The notes: generated by a model from the letters alone, not told the origin. 9,898 nt of DNA from an uncultured Burkholderiales bacterium (GCA_903953985.1 CAJBLW010000322.1:1-9898); one strand, 5' to 3'. Positions 1 through 6,226 are shown, counted from the stretch's first letter. Made by a program: numbers and translations.

Positions 1-39
1 GACTTGTGCCGCGCGGATCGCGCGAGTGGGTGGCTGGAT

Positions 40-45
40 TATGAT
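40..45 (+). promoter_or_regulatory. Candidate -10 element of the TPR gene
   Basis: TATGAT differs from TATAAT at one base and ends 7 bases before the ATG at 52, so transcription would start at or beside the start codon. No convincing -35 lies 16-18 bases upstream (17-22 is not TTGACA-like), and little upstream sequence is visible. It is called mainly because ispE, pth and the PHP gene show the same geometry. Confidence 0.35.
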
Positions 46-51
46 GAAGCC

Positions 52-1797
52 ATGAAATTCTGGTTTCGACTTGCCCTCATCTCCTCTTGCGTCTGGAGCG
101 CTTGGGCGCAACCGGCCAAGCCCCTCCCAAGCACCCCGAGTCCGCTCAAGGACAAAGGCACCCTTCAACAATCCGCGCTCGATGCCGCTTTGTTTTACCA
201 ATTGCTGCTTGGCGAATTGAACGTGCGCAGCGGCTCGCCGGGCAGTGGGTTTTCTTTCATCCTGGATGCGGCACGCAAAACCCGCGATCCGGCACTGTTT
301 CAACGCGCCGTCGATCTGGCCTTGCAATCGCGCTCTGGCGAATCGGCTTTGCAAGCGGTCCAGGCTTGGAAAAACGCCATACCCGAAGCCAACGAAGCCA
401 ACCGATACAAATTGCAAATTTTGCTGGCCCTGAACAGGGTGGATGAAGCCGGGCAAGCCCTGAGCGTCTCGATCCGGGAGCTTCCTGCCGCTGAACAAAA
501 TGACGCCATTGCCTCGGTGCCCCGCATTTTTGCCAGAGTGCAAGACAAGAAGATGGCCGCCGACACCGTCGAAAAAGCCCTGAGTTTGGCCTTGAAACAA
601 AGCAGCACAGCCGCAACCGCATGGACCTCCATAGGGCGCATGCGGCGAGAAGCCGGACAACTGGCACAGGCCATTGAGGCCACGCGACTGGGACGCGCGG
701 CCGATGCATCGGCCCCTGGGCCCCTGATCCTGGCACTGAGCTTGGCCAGTGCGGCACCGGCCGAGATGAAGGCCTTGTTGTCTCAAGCCATGCAAGGCCC
801 GGTGCAGCCTGAATTGAGATTGGGCTATGCGCGGCACCTCATCGCCCAATCTCAGCAGGCCGAAGCCTTGCGTCAACTTGGCCGCCTGAACGCAGAACAC
901 CCCGCCTTCACCGATGGCTGGCTGGTGCATGGTTTGCTGCTGCAGGAAACTGGCCAGCTGGCCCAGGCTGAAGAAAAATTGCGCAAACACGTGGAACTGG
1001 CCCAAGCCAGCCAAGACAAGGAAACGCCAACCGGTTTGCCCGAGGCCTTGATGGCGTTGGCCCAGATGGCGCAGCGCCAAGGTCAACTGCCTCTAGCCGA
1101 GCAATGGCTGGCCCAGGTGCCGCCTAACGCAGACCCCATCAAGTTGGCCAGCCGCCGCGCCGACTTGCTCACACAGCAAGGACGCAAGGAAGAAGCACGA
1201 CAGGTACTCGCACAAATCCAAACCAGCAATGCCGAGCAGGCCACGCGCAAAATTCTGGTCCAGTCCATGTGGTTGCGGGACAACAAGCAATTGGACGAGG
1301 CGTACACCATGGTCAAGCAAGCCCTGGATGCTCAGCCGCAAAACACCGACTTGATGTCGGAGATGGCCTTGGTCAACGAAAAGCTCAAACGCTTCGACGA
1401 CATGGAAAGCTTGCTGCGCGATCTGATCAAACTCAAACCCGAAGATCCCCAGGCTTTCAACGCCCTGGGTTACTCCCTGGCCGATCGCAACATCCGTCTC
1501 GGTGAAGCCCGCCAACTGATCACGCAGGCCCTGCAACTGGCCCCCGACGATGCCTACATCCAGGACAGCCTGGGATGGGTCGCGTTTCGCCAAGGACAAC
1601 ATGCCGAGGCACTGAAAATTTTGCAGGCAGCCTACAAAACCCGCCCTGACGCAGAAATTGCAGCCCATCTGGGTGAAGTGTTATGGGTCATGGGACAGCG
1701 TCAGGAAGCCGGAGTGATCTGGCGCGAAGGTTTGCTGCTCAAAGCCGACAACGACACCTTGGTCGAAACCTTGAAGCGCTTCGAATTCAAGCCATGA
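52..1797 (+). CDS. Periplasmic TPR-repeat protein (first gene of the lolB unit)
   Basis: The 581-residue product has no known catalytic domain. The start at 52 gives a clear Sec signal peptide: basic MKFWFR, a hydrophobic core and an Ala-Trp-Ala cleavage site near residue 20, so the protein should be exported to the periplasm. An in-frame TTG at 4 would bury this signal. About nine degenerate tetratricopeptide repeats run from near residue 188 to 575. The clearest are the last four, from about 432, with typical G-Y/W-A and A-L-P-D spacing. TPR arrays bind partner proteins. It overlaps lolB by four bases (ATGA), suggesting translational coupling and perhaps a shared role in outer-membrane biogenesis, which is inference. 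Hypothetical TPR proteins are known at this spot upstream of lolB-ispE in Burkholderiales. The repeat class and export are well supported; the specific function is not. Confidence 0.88.
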   Translation: MKFWFRLALISSCVWSAWAQPAKPLPSTPSPLKDKGTLQQSALDAALFYQLLLGELNVRSGSPGSGFSFILDAARKTRDPALFQRAVDLALQSRSGESALQAVQAWKNAIPEANEANRYKLQILLALNRVDEAGQALSVSIRELPAAEQNDAIASVPRIFARVQDKKMAADTVEKALSLALKQSSTAATAWTSIGRMRREAGQLAQAIEATRLGRAADASAPGPLILALSLASAAPAEMKALLSQAMQGPVQPELRLGYARHLIAQSQQAEALRQLGRLNAEHPAFTDGWLVHGLLLQETGQLAQAEEKLRKHVELAQASQDKETPTGLPEALMALAQMAQRQGQLPLAEQWLAQVPPNADPIKLASRRADLLTQQGRKEEARQVLAQIQTSNAEQATRKILVQSMWLRDNKQLDEAYTMVKQALDAQPQNTDLMSEMALVNEKLKRFDDMESLLRDLIKLKPEDPQAFNALGYSLADRNIRLGEARQLITQALQLAPDDAYIQDSLGWVAFRQGQHAEALKILQAAYKTRPDAEIAAHLGEVLWVMGQRQEAGVIWREGLLLKADNDTLVETLKRFEFKP

Positions 1798-2315
1798 AAC
1801 CCTGTGCACTCGCCAAAGAGCCCCCCCGAAAGTGTCGGCGACGGGTTCTGGCTCTTGCCATCTCCTGCGCCTTGCTGGCCGCAGGCTGCGCCTCCCCCCG
1901 AATGATCCCTGTGGACGACAAGGCCTACTGGTCCGGGCGCATGGCCATTCAGGTTCTCAAGGACCCGCCTGAATCGCTGAGTGCCGGTTTCGAGCTGCAA
2001 GGCTCGGCGCAAGCCGGCGAGATGGTCTTGCTCAGCCCCATCGGCACCACTCTGGCCCGCCTCGAATGGACGCCCCAAGGTGCACGCCTGGCGCAAGGCC
2101 AGCAACAAGTGGACAGCCCAAGCCTGCAAAGGCTGGGGGCTCGCCTGACAGGCACAGAACTCCCGATAACGGCTTTGTTCGAGTGGCTGGCGGGCCGCCC
2201 CGCCGATGCACCCGGCTGGCAAGTCGACTTGTCGGCACACGCCCAAGGCCGTATCAGCGCAGTGCGGCGCGAACCCAGCCCCGGTGCGGTGCTGCGCATC
2301 TCGCTGGACCGCTGA
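1794..2315 (+). CDS. lolB: Outer-membrane lipoprotein receptor LolB
   Basis: LolB is the outer-membrane end of the Lol pathway: it takes lipoproteins from periplasmic LolA and inserts them into the outer membrane. The 173-residue product starts with a basic segment (KCRRR), a hydrophobic stretch and the lipobox LLAAGC with the lipidated cysteine at 32. Ala and Ser follow it, with no Asp at +2, which fits outer-membrane sorting. Downstream, the SGRMAIQV strand, a FELQGSAQAGEM strand pair and LLSPIGTTLARLEW match the LolB beta-barrel pattern. It is somewhat shorter than E. coli LolB (about 207 residues). The ATG overlaps the stop of the TPR gene and has no strong Shine-Dalgarno. A small hairpin (arms 1770-1775 and 1786-1791) lies just before it, so coupled translation is likely. 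The call is supported by its position directly upstream of ispE, as in many proteobacteria. Confidence 0.9.
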   Translation: MKPCALAKEPPRKCRRRVLALAISCALLAAGCASPRMIPVDDKAYWSGRMAIQVLKDPPESLSAGFELQGSAQAGEMVLLSPIGTTLARLEWTPQGARLAQGQQQVDSPSLQRLGARLTGTELPITALFEWLAGRPADAPGWQVDLSAHAQGRISAVRREPSPGAVLRISLDR

Positions 2316-2347
2316 GCTGGCCTTTTTTCGGGCATCACAAGCCTAGC

Positions 2348-2353
2348 GATAAT
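2348..2353 (+). promoter_or_regulatory. Candidate -10 element of ispE
   Basis: GATAAT lies in the 44-base lolB-ispE gap and ends 7 bases before the ispE ATG at 2360. The predicted start is the A of that ATG. The -35 position (about 2325-2330) is only T-rich. No Shine-Dalgarno lies between the hexamer and the ATG. Confidence 0.4.
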
Positions 2354-2359
2354 CCCCCT

Positions 2360-3205
2360 ATGAAATCGCTGCACGATGTGCCTGCACCGGCCAAATTGAA
2401 TTTGTTTTTGCACGTCACGGGCCGTCGCCCCGATGGGTACCATGAACTGCAATCGGTCTTCATGCTGATCGACTGGTGCGACACGCTTCATTTTGAAAAG
2501 CGACCCGCTGGCGCCATCAGCCGCGAAGACCTCACACTCGCCTTGCCCACACAAGACCTGATCACCCGCGCAGCGCAGCTGCTGCAGAACCACAGCGGCT
2601 GCACCGATGGCGTGCACATTGCCGTTGAAAAGCAAATCCCCGCGCAAGCGGGCATGGGCGGCGGCTCCTCCGATGCGGCCACTTGCCTGCTGGCACTCAA
2701 CCGCTTGTGGGGTCTGAAACTGAAACTGCCCACATTAGAAAAGTTGGGACTTCAACTGGGCGCAGACGTGCCATTTTTCCTCCGCGGGCACAACGCCTGG
2801 GTCGAAGGCGTCGGAGAAAAAATCACCCCCATCGAACTTCCCGCCGCCCGGTTTTGGGTGGTCAAGCCGCCCCAAGGCATCGATACTTCTCAAATTTTTG
2901 CCCATCCAGACCTCAAACGCGACACAAACGCTGCTACAATGTCGAACTTCGCTGCAGAGACATATGACTTCGGTCACAACGACCTGCAATCCGTTGCACA
3001 GGCTTTGTGCCCCGGTGTTGAGCAAGCCCTTCAAGCTCTCAACCAAGCCGGTCTCAAATCCAGAATGACGGGTTCCGGAAGTGCCGTGTTTGCCCATTGC
3101 ATGGACAGCGCCACGAAAGTTTCGGTCCCTGACCTCTTTCTGGCCCGGCTTTGCAGTAATTTGGAAGCCCATCCCTTGACAGCTTGGGCATCCAGCGAAA
3201 GTTGA
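2360..3205 (+). CDS. ispE: 4-diphosphocytidyl-2-C-methyl-D-erythritol kinase
   Basis: IspE phosphorylates the 2-hydroxyl of CDP-methylerythritol using ATP, a cytosolic step of the MEP pathway to isoprenoid precursors. The product has 281 residues, normal for the family. It opens with PAPAKLNLFLHVTGRRPDGY, containing the catalytic lysine (K12). The GHMP-kinase ATP loop GMGGGSSDAA is at 98-107, the catalytic aspartate is D136 in LGADVPFFLRG, and the third GHMP motif, GSGSAVF, lies near the C-terminus. All expected active-site residues are present. The ATG at 2360 is chosen because the first motif follows within ten residues and it fits the family start; the open frame upstream belongs to the lolB region. 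There is no Shine-Dalgarno, and a -10-like hexamer sits immediately upstream. The lolB-ispE-(tRNA)-prs order is conserved in proteobacteria. Confidence 0.97.
   Translation: MKSLHDVPAPAKLNLFLHVTGRRPDGYHELQSVFMLIDWCDTLHFEKRPAGAISREDLTLALPTQDLITRAAQLLQNHSGCTDGVHIAVEKQIPAQAGMGGGSSDAATCLLALNRLWGLKLKLPTLEKLGLQLGADVPFFLRGHNAWVEGVGEKITPIELPAARFWVVKPPQGIDTSQIFAHPDLKRDTNAATMSNFAAETYDFGHNDLQSVAQALCPGVEQALQALNQAGLKSRMTGSGSAVFAHCMDSATKVSVPDLFLARLCSNLEAHPLTAWASSES
2932..2940 (+). promoter_or_regulatory. Candidate extended -10 promoter inside ispE
   Basis: TGCTACAAT matches an extended -10 element (TGn followed by TACAAT, one mismatch to TATAAT) within the ispE coding region. The -35 position has no TTGACA-like hexamer, which extended -10 promoters can do without. 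It would start a transcript about 290 bases before tRNA-Gln and could supply the tRNA and prs independently of ispE. A chance match is quite possible. Confidence 0.25.
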
Positions 3206-3207
3206 TC

Positions 3208-3234
3208 GGTTGATCGCTGTTTCAGCGGTCAACC
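3208..3234 (+). other. 12-bp hairpin between ispE and tRNA-Gln
   Basis: Arms 3208-3219 and 3223-3234 pair over 12 base pairs with one G-U and a TTT loop. The hairpin starts three bases after the ispE stop and ends six bases before the tRNA. No T-tract follows, so it is not a typical intrinsic terminator. An alternative stem (3193-3198 with 3214-3219) would disrupt it, and the left arm lies in a perfect 8-base tandem repeat (GTTGATCG at 3201 and 3209). It may mark a processing site in an ispE-tRNA-prs transcript. Confidence 0.5.
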
Positions 3235-3239
3235 CGTGT

Positions 3240-3316
3240 AGGGGAGTCGCCAAGTTGGTTAAGGCACTGGATTTTGATTCCAGCATGCGAAGGTTCGAGT
3301 CCTTCTTCCCCTGCCA
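3240..3316 (+). tRNA. tRNA-Gln (anticodon UUG)
   Basis: All 77 bases fold as a cloverleaf. The acceptor stem is AGGGGAG with TTCCCCT (last pair G-U), with discriminator G and an encoded CCA at 3314-3316. The D arm closes with GCC/GGC. The anticodon stem is CTGGA/TCCAG with loop TTTTGAT, putting TTG at 3274-3276, which reads CAA (and CAG by wobble). The T stem is GAAGG/CCTTC around TTCGAGT. It lies between ispE and prs, where tRNA-Gln is often found in betaproteobacteria, and is probably co-transcribed with prs, since only 47 bases separate them and no terminator is visible. Confidence 0.97.
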
Positions 3317-3363
3317 AATACGTTCAGTCGTACAGGCCCCTTTATCTGATCGCTGGAATGCAC

Positions 3364-4335
3364 ATGCAGCCTGCTTCACTTCCCCCAGAATTCATGCTGT
3401 TTACCGGCAATGCCAATCCCGTGTTGGCCGCCGAAATTGCCAAATGTCTGGGCACACAACTCGGCGCCGTCGATGTGGGCAGGTTCTCTGACGGTGAAGT
3501 TACCGTCGAACTCAAACAAAACGTACGTGCTCGTGAGGTGTTTGTGGTTCAGTCCACCTGCGCACCGACGAACGAAAATCTGATGGAGCTGCTGATCATG
3601 GTCGACGCGTTCAAACGCGCATCGGCTGGTCGTATCAGTGCCGTCATCCCTTATTTCGGTTACGCCCGCCAGGACCGTCGCCCACGTTCGACCCGTGTAC
3701 CTATCTCTGCCAAGGTGGTGGCCAACATGCTTCAGGCAGTGGGTGTTGACCGCGTCCTGACCATGGACTTGCACGCTGACCAGATTCAAGGCTTCTTCGA
3801 CATCCCGGTCGACAACATTTACGCGTCCCCCGTTCTACTGGGTGATCTGCGCCAGAAAAATTACGAAGACCTGATCGTCGTGTCCCCTGATGTTGGTGGC
3901 GTCGTACGCGCTCGCGCACTGGCCAAGCAACTCGGTTGCGACCTGGCCATCATCGACAAGCGCCGCCCCCAAGCCAACGTGAGTGAAGTCATGCACGTGA
4001 TTGGCGAGATCGAAGGTCGTAACTGCGTGATCATGGACGACATGATTGACACCGCAGGCACCTTGGTGAAAGCCGCCGAAGTACTCAAAGAGCGTGGCGC
4101 CAAAAAAGTTTACGCCTACTGCACACACCCGATCTTTTCGGGTCCGGCCATCGAACGCATCGCCAAGGGCGAAGCGCTCGACGAAGTCGTGGTCGCCAAC
4201 ACCATACCGCTGACGGCAGAAGCCGCAGCGTGTACCAAGATTCGCCAACTTTCCGTGGCTCCGCTGATCGCCGAAACGATCAACCGGATTGCGCATGGTG
4301 AGTCGGTGATGAGCCTGTTTTCCGATCAAACCTGA
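3364..4335 (+). CDS. prs: Ribose-phosphate pyrophosphokinase (PRPP synthase)
   Basis: Prs transfers pyrophosphate from ATP to ribose 5-phosphate, making PRPP for purine, pyrimidine, histidine, tryptophan and NAD synthesis in the cytosol. The 323-residue product is near-standard for class I bacterial enzymes. GRFSDGEV and QSTCAPTNENLMEL lie in the N-terminal domain. The flexible ATP loop FGYARQDRRPRS is at about 98-109, DLHADQIQGFF follows, and the PRPP-binding loop VIMDDMIDTAGTL is at 222-234. I prefer the ATG at 3364 because GGA at 3354-3356 is well spaced for it; an ATG six bases earlier (3358) and one at 3394 are alternatives. The open frame continues upstream through the tRNA gene and is not coding there. 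The gene ends in a hairpin spanning the stop codon, followed by a Rho-independent terminator. Confidence 0.97.
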   Translation: MQPASLPPEFMLFTGNANPVLAAEIAKCLGTQLGAVDVGRFSDGEVTVELKQNVRAREVFVVQSTCAPTNENLMELLIMVDAFKRASAGRISAVIPYFGYARQDRRPRSTRVPISAKVVANMLQAVGVDRVLTMDLHADQIQGFFDIPVDNIYASPVLLGDLRQKNYEDLIVVSPDVGGVVRARALAKQLGCDLAIIDKRRPQANVSEVMHVIGEIEGRNCVIMDDMIDTAGTLVKAAEVLKERGAKKVYAYCTHPIFSGPAIERIAKGEALDEVVVANTIPLTAEAAACTKIRQLSVAPLIAETINRIAHGESVMSLFSDQT

Positions 4336-4342
4336 TCGGAAA
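4319..4342 (+). other. Perfect 10-bp hairpin spanning the prs stop codon
   Basis: TTTCCGATCA (4319-4328) pairs perfectly with TGATCGGAAA (4333-4342) around an AACC loop. The stop codon TGA opens the right arm. No T-tract follows, and the true terminator hairpin begins 13 bases later. It may stabilise the mRNA 3' end or, when ribosomes cover it, affect the neighbouring terminator; both are inference. Confidence 0.6.
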
Positions 4343-4355
4343 GAGGCCTTTAGCG

Positions 4356-4388
4356 GCCAGCCGTCCTGTTGGACTGGCTGGCTTTTTT
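4356..4388 (+). terminator. Rho-independent terminator after prs
   Basis: GCCAGCCGTCC (4356-4366) pairs with GGACTGGCTGGC (4371-4382) through 11 base pairs with one bulged T, around a TGTT loop, followed directly by six T (4383-4388). This is a classic intrinsic terminator 20 bases after the prs stop. I see no good promoter between it and rplY, so partial read-through may feed rplY. Confidence 0.88.
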
Positions 4389-4393
4389 GAGTC

Positions 4394-4420
4394 AGGGTCG
4401 CACTGGTCGCGGTGCACCCT
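4394..4420 (+). promoter_or_regulatory. Hairpin in the rplY leader next to the ribosome binding site
   Basis: AGGGT-C-GCAC (4394-4403, one bulged C) pairs with GTGCACCCT (4412-4420) around an 8-base loop, ending two bases before the Shine-Dalgarno region. It leaves the Shine-Dalgarno unpaired. It could be a binding target for L25 itself or just leader structure. Confidence 0.35.
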
Positions 4421-4422
4421 AG

Positions 4423-4428
4423 AAGGAG
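4423..4428 (+). promoter_or_regulatory. Strong Shine-Dalgarno of rplY
   Basis: AAGGAG ends six bases before the ATG at 4435. It is the strongest ribosome site in the window, contrasts with the Shine-Dalgarno-less starts of ispE and the PHP gene, and fixes the rplY start. Confidence 0.85.
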
Positions 4429-4434
4429 AAATCT

Positions 4435-5061
4435 ATGAAATTCGTCGCTTTTGAGCGCGCTAAGCAGGGTACGGGTGCGAGCCGCCGTCTCCGCAATTCC
4501 GGTCGCACACCTGGCATCGTTTACGGTTCCACATCGGCCCCCCAACTGATCGAGCTGGACCACAACGCTTTGTGGCATGCCCTGAAAAAAGAGGCTTTCC
4601 ACGCCACGATTCTGGACATGGAATTCAACGGTCAGTCCAGCAAAGTTTTGCTGCGTGACTACCAAATGCACCCCTACAAACAATTGGTGCAACACATCGA
4701 CTTCCAGCGTGTCGATGCCAACACCACTTTGCACATGAAAGTGCCTTTGCACTTCAGCGGTGAAGAAGAGTCCGAAGCCGTCAAGACCGACAAGTGCACT
4801 GTCAACCATGTGGTGACCGAGCTCGAAATCGCTTGCTTGCCTGCCAACCTGCCTGAGTTCATTGCAGTGAGCTTGACAGGCTTGACCAAAGGCGTGTCTT
4901 TGCATCTGAACGACATCACTTTGCCTGCTGGCTGCAAGGCCGTCACCCACGGCAAGAAGAACCCGGTCCTCGTGTCCGTGGTGGCGCCTGTGGAAGAAGT
5001 TGTGGCAGCTCCCGTGGCCGCTCCTGTCGACGCAAAAGGCAAGGGCAAAGGCAAGAAGTAA
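4435..5061 (+). CDS. rplY: 50S ribosomal protein L25 / general stress protein Ctc
   Basis: L25 binds 5S rRNA in the central protuberance of the large ribosomal subunit. This 208-residue version is the long Ctc/TL5 form with two domains, against 94 residues in E. coli. The N-terminal L25 domain (about 1-93) carries GASRRLRNSGRTPGIVYG at 14-31 and the LLRDYQMHPYKQLVQHIDFQ strands at 72-91. The C-terminal beta domain runs to about 185. A low-complexity tail of Val, Ala and Pro ends in alternating Lys-Gly (KGKGKGKK), probably touching rRNA. Start choice is firm because of the AAGGAG site. It lies between two terminators, prs upstream and its own downstream. The prs-rplY-pth order is standard for betaproteobacteria. 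Confidence 0.96.
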   Translation: MKFVAFERAKQGTGASRRLRNSGRTPGIVYGSTSAPQLIELDHNALWHALKKEAFHATILDMEFNGQSSKVLLRDYQMHPYKQLVQHIDFQRVDANTTLHMKVPLHFSGEEESEAVKTDKCTVNHVVTELEIACLPANLPEFIAVSLTGLTKGVSLHLNDITLPAGCKAVTHGKKNPVLVSVVAPVEEVVAAPVAAPVDAKGKGKGKK

Positions 5062-5072
5062 TCTTCTGGCTC

Positions 5073-5086
5073 GGGCTTTCGAGCCC
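5073..5086 (+). other. Small UUCG-loop hairpin after rplY
   Basis: GGGCT (5073-5077) pairs with AGCCC (5082-5086) around TTCG. It starts 11 bases after the rplY stop and precedes the main terminator; no T-tract follows it. Such a capped hairpin could protect the mRNA 3' end. Confidence 0.4.
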
Positions 5087-5095
5087 TGTACTTTC

Positions 5096-5119
5096 AAGGC
5101 CCGCGCAAGCGGGCCTTTT
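5096..5119 (+). terminator. Rho-independent terminator after rplY
   Basis: GGCCCGC (5098-5104) and GCGGGCC (5109-5115) form a perfect 7-bp GC stem, extended by two A-T pairs, with loop GCAA and four T. It separates rplY from pth, which therefore should have its own promoter. Confidence 0.85.
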
Positions 5120-5134
5120 GCTTTGTGCCCATGC

Positions 5135-5166
5135 TTGGCAGCTGCGCACCCAGCAGCAAGGATAAT
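5135..5166 (+). promoter_or_regulatory. Candidate pth promoter
   Basis: GATAAT at 5161-5166 ends 8 bases before the ATG at 5175. TTGGCA at 5135-5140 matches TTGACA at five of six bases, but the 20-base spacer is longer than usual. AAGGA at 5158-5162 is 12 bases from the ATG, rather far for a Shine-Dalgarno. A promoter is expected here because a terminator lies upstream. Confidence 0.45.
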
Positions 5167-5174
5167 CTCGCACC

Positions 5175-5819
5175 ATGATCAAACTGCTTGTCGGCCTGGG
5201 CAACCCGGGCAACGAATACGAAGACACCCGCCACAACGCCGGGTTCTGGTGGATCGATGCCGTGGCCCGTGAACTCAAGGTGTCTCTGGTGCCCGAGCGC
5301 AGCTACCACGGGTTGGTGGCCCGCACCACAATCAGCGGACAAAATGTTTGGTTGCTGGAACCGCAGACCTACATGAACCTGTCGGGCAAGTCGGTCAGCG
5401 CACTGGCTCGGTTCTTCAAAATCCAACCGCAAGAAATTTTGGTGGCGCACGACGAACTCGACATCCCCCCCGGTGAAGCCAAGCTCAAGCTGGGCGGCAG
5501 CCACGCTGGCCACAACGGCCTGCGCGACATCCATGCCCAGCTGGGCACGGCCGATTACTGGCGGCTGCGCATTGGCGTGGGCCACCCAGGCGACAAGGCC
5601 GAAGTGGTCGGCTGGGTGTTGAAGAAGCCGATGCTGGAGCACCGCAAAGCCATCGACGACAGCATCCACCGCGCGGTGTTGGCTTTGCCGCTTTTGTTGG
5701 CGGGAGAGATGGAAAAAGCGATGGTGAAAATCCACACCAGCAAGCCCCCCAGGCCCAAACCGCCCAGACCGCCGAAAGCAGAGTCGCCCCCAACGACCGA
5801 ACCCGATAAGCTCGGTTAA
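5175..5819 (+). CDS. pth: Peptidyl-tRNA hydrolase
   Basis: Pth cleaves the ester bond of peptidyl-tRNAs that drop off ribosomes, recycling tRNA in the cytosol. The product has 214 residues. Key positions match E. coli numbering: N10 and catalytic H20 in GLGNPGNEYEDTRHNAG, N68 in TYMNLSGKS, D93 in AHDELDIPPG and N114 in GSHAGHNG. The extra length against E. coli (194) is a C-terminal tail from about residue 187, rich in Pro, Lys and Arg with a repeated KPPRP unit, probably disordered. The start gives the exact family N-terminus. Pth is often followed by ychF, but here a ferredoxin gene converges on it from the other strand with only ten bases between stop codons. Confidence 0.97.
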   Translation: MIKLLVGLGNPGNEYEDTRHNAGFWWIDAVARELKVSLVPERSYHGLVARTTISGQNVWLLEPQTYMNLSGKSVSALARFFKIQPQEILVAHDELDIPPGEAKLKLGGSHAGHNGLRDIHAQLGTADYWRLRIGVGHPGDKAEVVGWVLKKPMLEHRKAIDDSIHRAVLALPLLLAGEMEKAMVKIHTSKPPRPKPPRPPKAESPPTTEPDKLG

Positions 5820-5829
5820 ACCTTGTACC

Positions 5830-6078
5830 TCACTGCCCTTGCAGGCGACGGTATTTGGCCCAGAGCGACTCCTGATTTTCTGCGTGCTGCGGGTTGACTG
5901 GAATGCAAGCCACGGGGCAGACTTGGACACACTGCGGCTCGTCAAAATGGCCCACGCATTCGGTGCATTTGGACGGATCGATCTCGTAAATTTCTTCGCC
6001 CAGGTAAATCGCTTGGTTCGGGCACTCGGGCTCACACACATCGCAATTGATGCATTCGTCGGTGATCATCAGTGCCAT
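5830..6078 (-). CDS. YfhL-type 2[4Fe-4S] ferredoxin
   Basis: This is a small soluble electron carrier of 82 residues, very close in pattern to E. coli YfhL. The first cluster motif is C9-x2-C12-x2-C15-x3-C19-P. The second is C38-x2-C41-x8-C50-x3-C54-P, with the 8-residue insertion of Allochromatium-type low-potential ferredoxins. A further cysteine is at 58, and the C-terminal stretch with NQESLWAKYRRL is the usual helical extension. A GGAG eight bases before the ATG supports the start. It is a single-gene unit on the minus strand, converging on pth and divergent from the PHP gene, with its own likely -10 element upstream. The electron partner cannot be read from this context. The family call is very sure; the physiological role is open. 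Confidence 0.95.
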   Translation of the reverse strand: MALMITDECINCDVCEPECPNQAIYLGEEIYEIDPSKCTECVGHFDEPQCVQVCPVACIPVNPQHAENQESLWAKYRRLQGQ

Positions 6079-6119
6079 GGCTGGGGCTCCGCAAAGGTCT
6101 GCATCGAGGTCATGCTCGG

Positions 6120-6125
6120 ATTATC
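6120..6125 (-). promoter_or_regulatory. Candidate -10 element of the ferredoxin gene
   Basis: On the minus strand this reads GATAAT, the same hexamer as at ispE and pth. It would start transcription near 6113, giving a leader of about 35 bases that includes the GGAG ribosome site. The -35 region is weak. It lies in the 161-base divergent gap shared with the PHP gene, in which I see no other clear feature. Confidence 0.4.
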
Positions 6126-6226
6126 TGCCACAGGTCTGAGCCCGAGAAACTGCAGGGCTGTTACAGGTCCCTGGGCCTCGCATGCCCAATGACCCCACAA
6201 GCTGCACTGTCCCGGCGGCATGCGCC

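Noticed and set aside
4..51. TTG start giving 16 more residues to the TPR protein
   Set aside because: It would place charged residues ahead of a good signal peptide that begins exactly at the ATG at 52.
3176..3181. Perfect TTGACA before tRNA-Gln as a -35 element
   Set aside because: No TATAAT-like hexamer lies at 16-18 bases spacing (AAAGTT/AAGTTG/AGTTGA), so a full promoter cannot be supported.
3274..3363. N-terminal extension of prs starting inside the tRNA
   Set aside because: The frame is open by chance through the tRNA-Gln gene; family proteins start near 3358-3394.
3835..5097. Open frame of about 420 codons on the minus strand, opposite prs and rplY
   Set aside because: It is antisense to two well-identified genes, runs through both terminator regions and has no family-like motifs; it is a codon-bias shadow in GC-rich DNA.
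5793..5819. ACCGA...TCGGT inverted repeat at the end of pth as a terminator
   Set aside because: Only five base pairs with a long loop and no T-tract.
5094..6041. Long minus-strand open frame opposite pth and overlapping the ferredoxin
   Set aside because: It lies in another frame over two clear genes and reads as low-information sequence.
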